A stretch of 64,000 bases of DNA from Massilia sp. BJB1822 (GTDB taxonomy: Bacteria; Pseudomonadota; Gammaproteobacteria; Burkholderiales; Burkholderiaceae_D): contig NZ_JABWEB010000020.1 of assembly GCF_013369485.1 (NCBI RefSeq), positions 21,283 through 85,282 on the forward strand, given 5' to 3'. The notes under the pieces are model-generated. The model did no database searches, had not been told where the DNA came from, and was given only the letters and a program-made list of their open reading frames with translations. This document shows, in pieces, positions 15,863-21,951 of this stretch. The translations under genes and the position numbers were made by a program. The first letter of the stretch is position 1. The number at the start of each line of letters is the position of its first letter.

Positions 15863-15909
15863 TGACCCGTCGTTCGATTCATCCTAAGCAAAGGAAGAAG
15901 GATACGGCC

Positions 15910-15927
15910 ATGTATAAGCGGAACTAG
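15910..15927 (+). pseudogene. Five-codon peptide remnant
   Basis: GGAAGAAGG, then ATG TAT AAG CGG AAC TAG: the start of a MYKK-type peptide gene with a good ribosome site but stopped after five codons. It probably marks another deleted paralog; too short to be certain. Confidence 0.35.
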
Positions 15928-15974
15928 AAAGCAGCTATGTCCATGGCTGCTATCATTCCAAAAACGAATGATGG

Positions 15975-16880
15975 ATGACTATGGACACAATACGATCGCT
16001 GCATTTCTTTATAAGAGCCGTGGAACTGGGCAGTTTTTCCGCTGTCGCCCGCGAACAGGATACGACCCAGCCCACGGTGAGCAAGGTGCTGGCCGCGCTG
16101 GAGGACGATCTCGGAGTGCGTCTGCTGGAACGCAGCACGGCCAGCCTGAGCGCCACGGTGCAGGGCCGGCGCTTTTACGAGCGCGCCAAGGCCGTGCTGG
16201 ATGAATATGCCGAAGCTGTGGCCGACGTGCGCGGCGAGGGCGCCGCCAGTTCCGGCCTGCTGCGCGTGAATGCGCCAGTGGCGCTGGGACAGTTCAGCCT
16301 GAATGGCTTTGTGCAGGATTTTCTGCGCCGCTATCCGGCCATGGAGGTGGAGCTGATCCTGAACGACCGCATGGTCGATATGGTGGAGGAGGGTGTGGAT
16401 GTGGTGCTGCGCCATGGCCGCGACCTGCCGCAGAACGCTGTGGCGCGCCGTGTCGGCAGCTCGCCGCGCTGGCTGGTGGCGTCGCCGGCGTATCTGCGCC
16501 GCCACCCGGCGCCACGCCAGCCGCTGGAACTGGCGCAGCATAACTATATCCGCTATGCGTGGGGCGGCAGCAGTAGCGTCGCTTTGAGTAACGGCGAACG
16601 CGAGGTGACAGTGCAGACCCAGGGCCGCTACCGGGTCAATAATGCGCTGGCCATCCGCGACAGTCTGTTGCAGGGCAGTGGCATCGCTCTCTGTCCGGCC
16701 TGGCTGGTGCACGATCTGGTGGCGGCGCGCCAGCTGCGCCATGTGATGCCGAAGTGGCATGGCGAAGCGCAGGAGTTGCATCTGCTGTACCCATCGCGCC
16801 GCTACCAGCCGGCCAGGGCGCGCATGTTTATCGAGGAGTTGCAGCGCTGGCTGCAAGCAGTACCGGGAATGGAGCAATAA
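15975..16880 (+). CDS. LysR-family transcriptional regulator
   Basis: 301 residues (an ATG at 15981 gives 299). N-terminal winged helix-turn-helix (about residues 6-65: FFIRAVELGSFSAVAREQDTTQPTVSKVLAALEDDLGVRLLER) and a periplasmic-binding-fold effector domain (VNAPVALGQF ... GSGIALCPAWLV). The effector domain resembles the group with S-G-x-LRV-x-AP seen in many single-gene-adjacent LTTRs. It is embedded between peptide genes on the same strand and could regulate them, but LTTRs usually act on a divergent neighbour, and none is present here. Confidence 0.92.
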   Translation: MTMDTIRSLHFFIRAVELGSFSAVAREQDTTQPTVSKVLAALEDDLGVRLLERSTASLSATVQGRRFYERAKAVLDEYAEAVADVRGEGAASSGLLRVNAPVALGQFSLNGFVQDFLRRYPAMEVELILNDRMVDMVEEGVDVVLRHGRDLPQNAVARRVGSSPRWLVASPAYLRRHPAPRQPLELAQHNYIRYAWGGSSSVALSNGEREVTVQTQGRYRVNNALAIRDSLLQGSGIALCPAWLVHDLVAARQLRHVMPKWHGEAQELHLLYPSRRYQPARARMFIEELQRWLQAVPGMEQ

Positions 16881-16927
16881 GCGTCAAGTTTTTTTAACGT
16901 GAACTGAACCCTGAAAGGAGTTTCGAT

Positions 16928-17104
16928 ATGGTTAAGAAGCTAGCTGCTTTTGTATTTGCCGTCGCGGCGTCGCTGTCCGCATCCGCGGCCTCCGATTGCG
17001 AATATTGCTACTACGGCTATGACGCCTGCATCCAGAACGGCAACGCTCCGGCGGTGTGCCAACGGCAGATGAACCTCTGCTTGAGGTTCTGCATCATCGA
17101 TTGA
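16928..17104 (+). CDS. Six-cysteine secreted peptide 14 (58 residues)
   Basis: ATG 16928 with AAAGGAG upstream gives MVKKLAAFVFAVAASLSASA, a type A signal, then ASDCEYC. Spacing 2-6-9-6-3; the first x6 is aromatic-rich (CYYGYDAC). Short enough to fall below common gene-length cut-offs. Stop TGA 17102-17104. It lies 47 bases after the LysR stop. Confidence 0.85.
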   Translation: MVKKLAAFVFAVAASLSASAASDCEYCYYGYDACIQNGNAPAVCQRQMNLCLRFCIID

Positions 17105-17194
17105 ACTCGGGCTGAAACATGCCTGGAGCGAAGTAATCCGCAGCGTAGTCCGCTGCGGCGTTTTGAACCACATCCATCAATGAAAGGGAAAACG

Positions 17195-17401
17195 ATGTTC
17201 AAGAAACTGGCCTTCTTCCTCTTTGCCTGCGCCGCAGGCTCGTCCTATGCGGTGAACAGCTCCGAAACGCTCGCCCAGACCGAGTGCCGTCAGCAATGCC
17301 TGTACGACCGTTTCGAGTGCGTGGACCAGGAACCGAGACCTTCCAACTGCTTTGCCGAGTACAGCCGCTGCATCGATCGTTGCCGGGCTATCGGCCAATA
17401 A
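17195..17401 (+). CDS. Six-cysteine secreted peptide 15
   Basis: 68 residues from ATG 17195 (MFKKLAFFLFACAAGSSYA), GAAAGGGAA upstream. Signal of the FACA-x-SSYA form shared with 19324 and 19515. The longest segment between signal and first Cys (VNSSETLAQTE). Spacing 3-6-9-6-3; PRPS-x-CF in the central loop and C-terminal CRA-x-G match the peptide at 19515. A lone Cys in the signal core is not in a canonical lipobox. Confidence 0.86.
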   Translation: MFKKLAFFLFACAAGSSYAVNSSETLAQTECRQQCLYDRFECVDQEPRPSNCFAEYSRCIDRCRAIGQ

Positions 17402-17459
17402 GGTGGTGTTACGGCCACTGTGCCGCTTTGGCTCTTCAACTTTATTTAGTGAGATAAAT

Positions 17460-17657
17460 ATGCAAAAAAAACTTGCCTTCTTCGTCTTTGCCGCCGTTGC
17501 CGCACTCTCTTCGTCCCTGGCCAGTGCCAGCTACGATCCCTGCAACATCTGCTATATCGAACATAACTATTGCAACGGCAATCCCAACGCCAATCAGGAA
17601 ACCTGCGAGGAGAACTATTGGAGATGCCTGCAAGCCTGCGGCATCCAAATTCCCTAA
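17460..17657 (+). CDS. Six-cysteine secreted peptide 16
   Basis: 65 residues, MQKKLAFFVFAAVAALSSSLASA (type A). The ribosome site is weak (GTGAGAT). Spacing 2-6-10-6-3 (CNIC first pair); central loop Asn-rich (NGNPNANQ) unlike other members. A hairpin without T run follows the stop. Confidence 0.84.
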   Translation: MQKKLAFFVFAAVAALSSSLASASYDPCNICYIEHNYCNGNPNANQETCEENYWRCLQACGIQIP

Positions 17658-17665
17658 AGGCGTAA

Positions 17666-17689
17666 GGGACTGGCGCTGGCGCCAGTCCC
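17666..17689 (+). other. Hairpin after peptide 16
   Basis: Perfect ten-base stem GGGACTGGCG / CGCCAGTCCC, loop CTGG. There is no T run on either side, so a processing or stability element is as likely as a terminator. Confidence 0.55.
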
Positions 17690-17773
17690 AGCGAAATATC
17701 GTTTGAAAATTGGCGCCGTGCTGTATCGGCCGCTGTGATTTCGGTTCCTGAACCTCATCTGAAGGAGCGTCAC

Positions 17774-17971
17774 ATGTTCAAGAAACTTGCTCTGTTCCTG
17801 TTCACCGCCGCTGCCGCGCTGTCGGCATCGATCACTACCGCCGCCCCCGGCGCCTGCTTGGCCCAGTGCCGCCTCGATTACATCGAGTGCCTCGACTCGA
17901 GCGCTGATCCGGTAGCTTGCCGCCGCGAACTCCTGCAGTGCAACCGCGATTGCCGCTATCCGCCTGCCTGA
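17774..17971 (+). CDS. Six-cysteine secreted peptide 17
   Basis: 65 residues from ATG 17774 (MFKKLALFLFTAAAALSASITTA), GAAGGAG upstream. Mature APGACLAQC onward, spacing 3-6-9-6-3; sister of the peptide at 14967. Net acidic between Cys2 and Cys4, basic after Cys4. Confidence 0.86.
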   Translation: MFKKLALFLFTAAAALSASITTAAPGACLAQCRLDYIECLDSSADPVACRRELLQCNRDCRYPPA

Positions 17972-18063
17972 GTCATTCCGCCTGGCCTGCGGCACCCATG
18001 CTGCAAGCCAGGCGGTGCCGTAGCACCTCCCGGTCTATATCAACTACAAGAAAAGGAGACACC

Positions 18064-18252
18064 ATGTACAAAAAACTCGCGCTGTTCGTGTTTGCCGCCG
18101 CTACCACGCTGTCGGCGTCCTTGGCGACTGCCCAGCCACCGTTCTGCGTAAGCTTCTGCCGTGCCATGTACAGCGCCTGCGTCAAGCAAGGCAATCCCCA
18201 GGCCCAGTGCAAGGCGGAGCAGCAAGAATGCCTGGCTTCGGGCTGTGTTTGA
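18064..18252 (+). CDS. Six-cysteine secreted peptide 18
   Basis: 62 residues from ATG 18064 (MYKKLALFVFAAATTLSASLATA, type A), AAAGGAGA upstream. Mature QPPFC onward. Spacing 3-6-9-6-4: the last pair is C-x4-C, otherwise seen only in peptide 1. Gln replaces the usual aromatic at position 4 of the last x6 segment, so it is the most degenerate second half in the family. Confidence 0.84.
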   Translation: MYKKLALFVFAAATTLSASLATAQPPFCVSFCRAMYSACVKQGNPQAQCKAEQQECLASGCV

Positions 18253-18290
18253 GCGCGGCTGTCTATCATCCACCACGATCCGAGGTAGTC

Positions 18291-18464
18291 ATGCTGAAAA
18301 AAATCACATTCATCTTTGCGCTAGGTTTGAGCATGGCTTATGGCGCGGCGAATGCCACGTCGGCCTGCGAGCAAATCTGTCATGAGAACTTCCAGTCCTG
18401 CAGCAACGCAGGTCAGGCAGGCTGCTGGGTCAAGCTGCGTGCCTGCATCCAGCGCTGCCCCTGA
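18291..18464 (+). CDS. Six-cysteine secreted peptide 19
   Basis: 57 residues, the shortest member; ATG 18291 opens MLKKITFIFALGLSMAYG. The ribosome site is weak (CGAGGTAG). Spacing 3-6-7-6-3, the shortest central loop (SNAGQAG). The first half matches the peptide at 15176 (CEQIC-x-ENFQ-x-C), the signal matches 15683, suggesting recombination between paralogs. Confidence 0.84.
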   Translation: MLKKITFIFALGLSMAYGAANATSACEQICHENFQSCSNAGQAGCWVKLRACIQRCP

Positions 18465-18493
18465 GGTGTTCCCCAATCCGACCGATGCCGTAG

Positions 18494-18516
18494 GGCCGAA
18501 GCCGGCCGGGTTTTTA
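18494..18516 (+). terminator. Possible terminator after peptide 19
   Basis: Stem GGCCG / CGGCC with loop AAGC, then GGG and five T. Short stem; moderate strength. Confidence 0.5.
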
Positions 18517-18564
18517 TCATTTCGGTCTTAGGTTTGTTTTTCTTTATTTGACAAAGGAATCCAT

Positions 18565-18750
18565 ATGTACAAAAAGCTTGCGTTGTTCCTGTTCGCCACC
18601 GCGACCGCCCTGTCGGCAAGCATCGCTACCGCTCGCCCGCCTTTCTGCGACTCCTACTGCTTCACCCAATATAAGGGTTGCATCAATCGGGGGACGCATC
18701 AGGATCAATGCGTGGAACAGTACAACGATTGCCTCTTGAACTGCGCCTAA
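18565..18750 (+). CDS. Six-cysteine secreted peptide 20
   Basis: 61 residues, MYKKLALFLFATATALSASIATA (type A), AAAGGAAT upstream. Mature RPPFCDSYC onward, spacing 3-6-9-6-3; Tyr at position 4 in both x6 segments. The stop follows one residue after Cys6. Member of the RPP subgroup. Confidence 0.86.
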   Translation: MYKKLALFLFATATALSASIATARPPFCDSYCFTQYKGCINRGTHQDQCVEQYNDCLLNCA

Positions 18751-18845
18751 ACACCGGCGTCTTCAGCAAGCTAGACAGCCATGCAGGCCGCATCGGCATG
18801 GAAGGCGGCTTTTCTCTACATCAAGTAACACGAAAGAATTCGAGC

Positions 18846-19040
18846 ATGTTCAAAAAAACCGCAGTCTTCCTGTTTACCGCGGCAGCAGCCCTGTCGGCCA
18901 GCTTTGCCGCTGCCGAGAGCAACGCCGCCTGTTTTGCGCAGTGCCAGAAAGAGTACAGCCGCTGCTTGAATGGCCATACCTCGCCGCATGTCTGCACCTT
19001 GAAAATTGAAGTGTGCCGGGAAGACTGCTACGGTAGCTGA
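18846..19040 (+). CDS. Six-cysteine secreted peptide 21
   Basis: 64 residues from ATG 18846 (MFKKTAVFLFTAAAALSASFAAA); only a poor ribosome site (GAATTCGAG). Mature ESNAACFAQC onward, spacing 3-6-9-6-3. Ile instead of an aromatic in the second x6; His-containing central loop (NGHTSPHV). Confidence 0.85.
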   Translation: MFKKTAVFLFTAAAALSASFAAAESNAACFAQCQKEYSRCLNGHTSPHVCTLKIEVCREDCYGS

Positions 19041-19085
19041 GCCGATGTGCTGCATGCGATAACCCACGAATGGAAAGGAAAGACC

Positions 19086-19280
19086 ATGTTCAAAAAACTC
19101 GCCCTGTTCCTGTTTGCCGCCGCCGCCGCCCTGTCGGCATCGATTTCCACCGCAAGGCCGCCTGATTGCGCAATGTATTGCGGAAGCGGCTACCGCTATT
19201 GCATGAGCCATGGCGGCGATGCCGTTCAATGCCGCGCCAGCTATGAGCAATGCCTTCGCCACTGCGCGGGCGACGACTAA
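19086..19280 (+). CDS. Six-cysteine secreted peptide 22
   Basis: 64 residues from ATG 19086 (MFKKLALFLFAAAAALSASISTA), GAAAGGAAA upstream. Mature RPPDCAMYC onward, spacing 3-6-9-6-3, with Tyr at position 4 of both x6 segments. C-terminal tail AGDD is acidic. RPP subgroup. Confidence 0.87.
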   Translation: MFKKLALFLFAAAAALSASISTARPPDCAMYCGSGYRYCMSHGGDAVQCRASYEQCLRHCAGDD

Positions 19281-19323
19281 GCACGACGGCGCCATCCCCA
19301 ATCATCGATGAAAGGAAGATAGA

Positions 19324-19500
19324 ATGTTTAAAAAACTGGGACTCTTTATCTTTGCCTGCGCCATGGGCAGTTCCTACGCCTTTGCCGACAACTGCGAAGT
19401 CAGTTGCGAGCGCCGCATGGAACGCTGCGAGGCAAGCAGCACGCCGAGGGCGATCTGCCATAACGAGTACGGCCGCTGCATGCGCCGCTGCACCCGCTGA
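19324..19500 (+). CDS. Six-cysteine secreted peptide 23 (58 residues)
   Basis: ATG 19324, preceded by GAAAGGAAG, gives MFKKLGLFIFACAMGSSYAFA, then DNCEVSC. Spacing 3-6-9-6-3. The mature part is unusually Arg-rich (ERRMER, RRCTR), so it is the most basic member. Too short for many gene callers. Stop 19498-19500; 14 bases before the next paralog. Confidence 0.85.
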   Translation: MFKKLGLFIFACAMGSSYAFADNCEVSCERRMERCEASSTPRAICHNEYGRCMRRCTR

Positions 19501-19514
19501 AAAGGAGAAATCTG

Positions 19515-19712
19515 ATGCTTAAGAAACTTGGATTCTTTATCTTCGCCTGCGCCGCAGCCAGCTCCTACGCCATGGCCGAAGGCAGCGAGGCTGAATGCCG
19601 CGAGCAGTGCCTGATCGAGCGCAATGCCTGCATGGAGAGCAATCCGCGTCCGTCGGTCTGCTTTACCCCATACCGCAATTGCATCAACAAGTGCCGGGGT
19701 GTCGGCATCTGA
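19515..19712 (+). CDS. Six-cysteine secreted peptide 24
   Basis: 65 residues, MLKKLGFFIFACAAASSYAMA, AAAGGAGAA upstream. Spacing 3-6-9-6-3; central loop NPRPSV and tail CRGVGI match the peptide at 17195. Last gene of the array; a terminator follows 13 bases after the stop. Confidence 0.87.
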   Translation: MLKKLGFFIFACAAASSYAMAEGSEAECREQCLIERNACMESNPRPSVCFTPYRNCINKCRGVGI

Positions 19713-19725
19713 ACGTAGTGAGGTG

Positions 19726-19760
19726 AGACGGCGAGGCGGAATTCCGGCTCACCGTCTTTT
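19726..19760. terminator. Terminator closing the peptide array
   Basis: Long imperfect stem AGACGG..GAG..CGG / CCG..CTC..CCGTCT around AATT (19726-19757), followed by TTT. It lies between convergent genes and may serve both. Confidence 0.75.
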
Positions 19761-19765
19761 GCGTT

Positions 19766-20320
19766 TCAACCGCGCTTGCGGTCATGGCGCCACAGCACGT
19801 CGCTGCCGCCGGCAAAGCGGTTCAGCACGCGCGCCAGCACGAACATCAGGTCGGACAGGCGGTTCACATACTGGCGCGGATGGTCGTGGATATTCTCCTC
19901 CTTGCCCAGCGTGACGATGGCGCGTTCGGCGCGGCGGCACACGGTGCGGCAGACATGCGCAATCGATGCGGCGCGCGAACCGGCCGGCAGAATGAATTCG
20001 GTCAGCGCCGGCAGGGTAGCGTTGTATTTCTCCAGCAGCGCGTCGAGACGCTCGACATGCTCTTCCTTGATCATCTGGTAGCCGGGAATGCACAACTCCC
20101 CGCCCAGGTCGAACAGGTCGTGCTGGATCATCACCAGCTCTTCCCGCATCTCGTCCGGCATGGCTTCGCACAGCAGCAGGCCGATGCTCGAATTCAGCTC
20201 ATCCACATCGCCCATGGCGTGCACGCGCACGCTGTCCTTGCTGGTGCGGCTGCCGTCGCCCAGGCCGGTGGTGCCGTTGTCGCCGGTGCGGGTGGCGATT
20301 TTCGAGAGTCGATTGCCCAT
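19766..20320 (-). CDS. Cob(I)yrinic acid a,c-diamide adenosyltransferase (PduO type)
   Basis: 184 residues. It transfers the adenosyl group of ATP to cob(I)alamin in the cytoplasm, the last step to coenzyme B12. Family marks: the N-terminal ATP site KIATRTGDNGTTGLGDGSR, GDVDELNSSIG, and the C-terminal FILPAGS, CRTVCRRAER and YVNRLSDLMFVLAR. This is the PduO/MMAB fold, not CobA or EutT. Convergent with the peptide array and divergent from glcD. Confidence 0.93.
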   Translation of the reverse strand: MGNRLSKIATRTGDNGTTGLGDGSRTSKDSVRVHAMGDVDELNSSIGLLLCEAMPDEMREELVMIQHDLFDLGGELCIPGYQMIKEEHVERLDALLEKYNATLPALTEFILPAGSRAASIAHVCRTVCRRAERAIVTLGKEENIHDHPRQYVNRLSDLMFVLARVLNRFAGGSDVLWRHDRKRG

Positions 20321-20450
20321 GGTGTCTTCCTTGCGCGTTTATGAATGCAGGGAGGATACGACAAAATCGCCATCCGCGTCCCGCGTTTTCGCCCGGCTTG
20401 CGTTTTTGAACATACAATCGGGGTTCGATCTGCGTTTTCACGACGAATCC

Positions 20451-21941
20451 ATGACTCTTGCCAGACCCCAGCCGGCCTTCAGCGCCGCGCGCCAGCAGAG
20501 CGTTGCGGCAGCCCTGCGCGCGGTATTGCCGCCAGCGAGCATCCTGTCCGAACTGGAGGACACGCGTCCCTATGAGTGCGACGGCCTGTCGGCCTACCGC
20601 CAGCCGCCCATGGTGGTGGCGCTGCCGCAGTCGGAGGAGGAAGTGCTGGCCGTGCTCCAGGTCTGCCGCGACATGCAGGTGCCCATCGTGCCGCGCGGCG
20701 CCGGCACCGGCCTGTCGGGTGGGGCGATGCCGATTGCCGATGGGGTGGTGCTGTCCACCGCGCGGCTGAACCGCATCGTGCGCCTTGACGCCTATTCGCG
20801 CACGGCGGTGGTGCAGCCGGGCGTGCGCAATCTGGCGATCTCGGACGCGGCGGCGCCGTATGGCCTGTATTACGCGCCCGACCCCTCTTCGCAGATCGCC
20901 TGTACCATCGGCGGCAATGTGGCCGAGAATTCGGGCGGCGTGCACTGCCTGAAATACGGACTGACGGTGCACAATGTGCTGCGCGTGCGCATGGCCACCA
21001 TCGAGGGCGATGTGGTGGAGCTGGGCGGCGAGGCGCTCGACGCTCCGGGTCTGGACCTGCTGGCCGCCTTCATCGGTTCGGAAGGCATGCTGGGCATCGT
21101 CACCGAGGTGACGGTCAAGCTGGTGCCCAAGCCGGCCGTGGCGCGCGTCATCATGGCGTCCTTCGACAGCGTGGTGGCGGGCGGCAATGCGGTGGCCCAG
21201 GTGATCGCGGCCGGCATCATCCCGGCCGGGCTGGAGATGATGGACCAGACTTCCGCGCGCATGGTCGAGCCTTTCGTGCAGGCCGGCTACGACACCGAGG
21301 CCGCCGCCATCCTGCTGTGCGAGGCGGACGGCACGCCGGAAGAGGTGGAAGAGGAGATCGCGCGCATGAAGGCGGTGCTGGAAGGGGCGGGCGCCGGCGC
21401 GATCCAGGTTTCGTCCAGCGAGCAGGAAAGGATGCGCTTCTGGTCCGGCCGCAAGAATGCCTTCCCGGCGGCGGGCCGCATCTCGCCCGACTATTACTGC
21501 ATGGACGGCACCATCCCGCGCAAGCATCTGGCGCGGGTGCTGACCGGCATCGCCCAGATGGAAGGCAAGTACGGGCTGCGCTGCGCCAATGTCTTCCACG
21601 CGGGCGACGGCAATCTGCATCCGCTGATCCTGTTCGACGCCAACCAGCCGGACGAGCTGCAGCGCGCCGAAGCCTTTGGCGCCGAGATCCTCGCCCTGTG
21701 CGTGGAAGTGGGCGGCACCATCACCGGCGAGCATGGCGTGGGCATCGAAAAGATCGATTCCATGTGCGCCCAGTTCAAGGCGGCGGAACTGGAAGCCTTC
21801 TTCGGCCTCAAGCGCGCTTTCGATCCGCCCGGGCTGCTCAATCCCAACAAGGCCATTCCCACGCTGAACCGCTGCGCGGAATTCGGCAAGATGCGGGTCA
21901 CGGGCGGCGTCCTGCCGCACGCCGGCCTGCCGCGTTTCTGA
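20451..21941 (+). CDS. glcD: Glycolate oxidase FAD-binding subunit GlcD
   Basis: 496 residues from ATG 20451; an upstream frame runs antisense into the adenosyltransferase gene and is rejected. PCMH-type FAD domain with VPRGAGTGLSGGAMP, DPSSQIACTIGGNVAENSGG and GSEGMLGIVTEVTVKL; C-terminal FAD-oxidase domain with FHAGDGNLHP and GTITGEHGVGIEK. It oxidises glycolate (or D-lactate-like 2-hydroxy acids) to glyoxylate together with GlcE and GlcF at the membrane. First gene of glcDEF. Confidence 0.95.
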   Translation: MTLARPQPAFSAARQQSVAAALRAVLPPASILSELEDTRPYECDGLSAYRQPPMVVALPQSEEEVLAVLQVCRDMQVPIVPRGAGTGLSGGAMPIADGVVLSTARLNRIVRLDAYSRTAVVQPGVRNLAISDAAAPYGLYYAPDPSSQIACTIGGNVAENSGGVHCLKYGLTVHNVLRVRMATIEGDVVELGGEALDAPGLDLLAAFIGSEGMLGIVTEVTVKLVPKPAVARVIMASFDSVVAGGNAVAQVIAAGIIPAGLEMMDQTSARMVEPFVQAGYDTEAAAILLCEADGTPEEVEEEIARMKAVLEGAGAGAIQVSSSEQERMRFWSGRKNAFPAAGRISPDYYCMDGTIPRKHLARVLTGIAQMEGKYGLRCANVFHAGDGNLHPLILFDANQPDELQRAEAFGAEILALCVEVGGTITGEHGVGIEKIDSMCAQFKAAELEAFFGLKRAFDPPGLLNPNKAIPTLNRCAEFGKMRVTGGVLPHAGLPRF

Positions 21942-21951
21942 AGGAGCGATT

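Noticed and set aside
17195..19712. Lipoprotein interpretation of peptides with a Cys in the signal core (8412, 10047, 17195, 19324, 19515)
   Set aside because: The residues before this Cys (LFA, IFA, AAA) do not fit a proper lipobox, and a good AxA cleavage site lies further on. Not fully excluded.
8412..19712. Modified-peptide (RiPP) biosynthesis cluster
   Set aside because: No radical SAM, lanthipeptide synthetase, YcaO or dedicated peptidase-containing ABC transporter nearby; the precursors carry ordinary Sec signals.
8412..19712. CRISPR array or tandem DNA repeat
   Set aside because: The repetition is at the level of diverged genes with unequal spacing; no short direct repeats with unique spacers.
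8412..19712. Mitochondrial-type twin C-x9-C (CHCH) protein family
   Set aside because: In CHCH proteins x9 separates Cys within each helix; here x6 and x3 do, and the central gap varies from 7 to 11.
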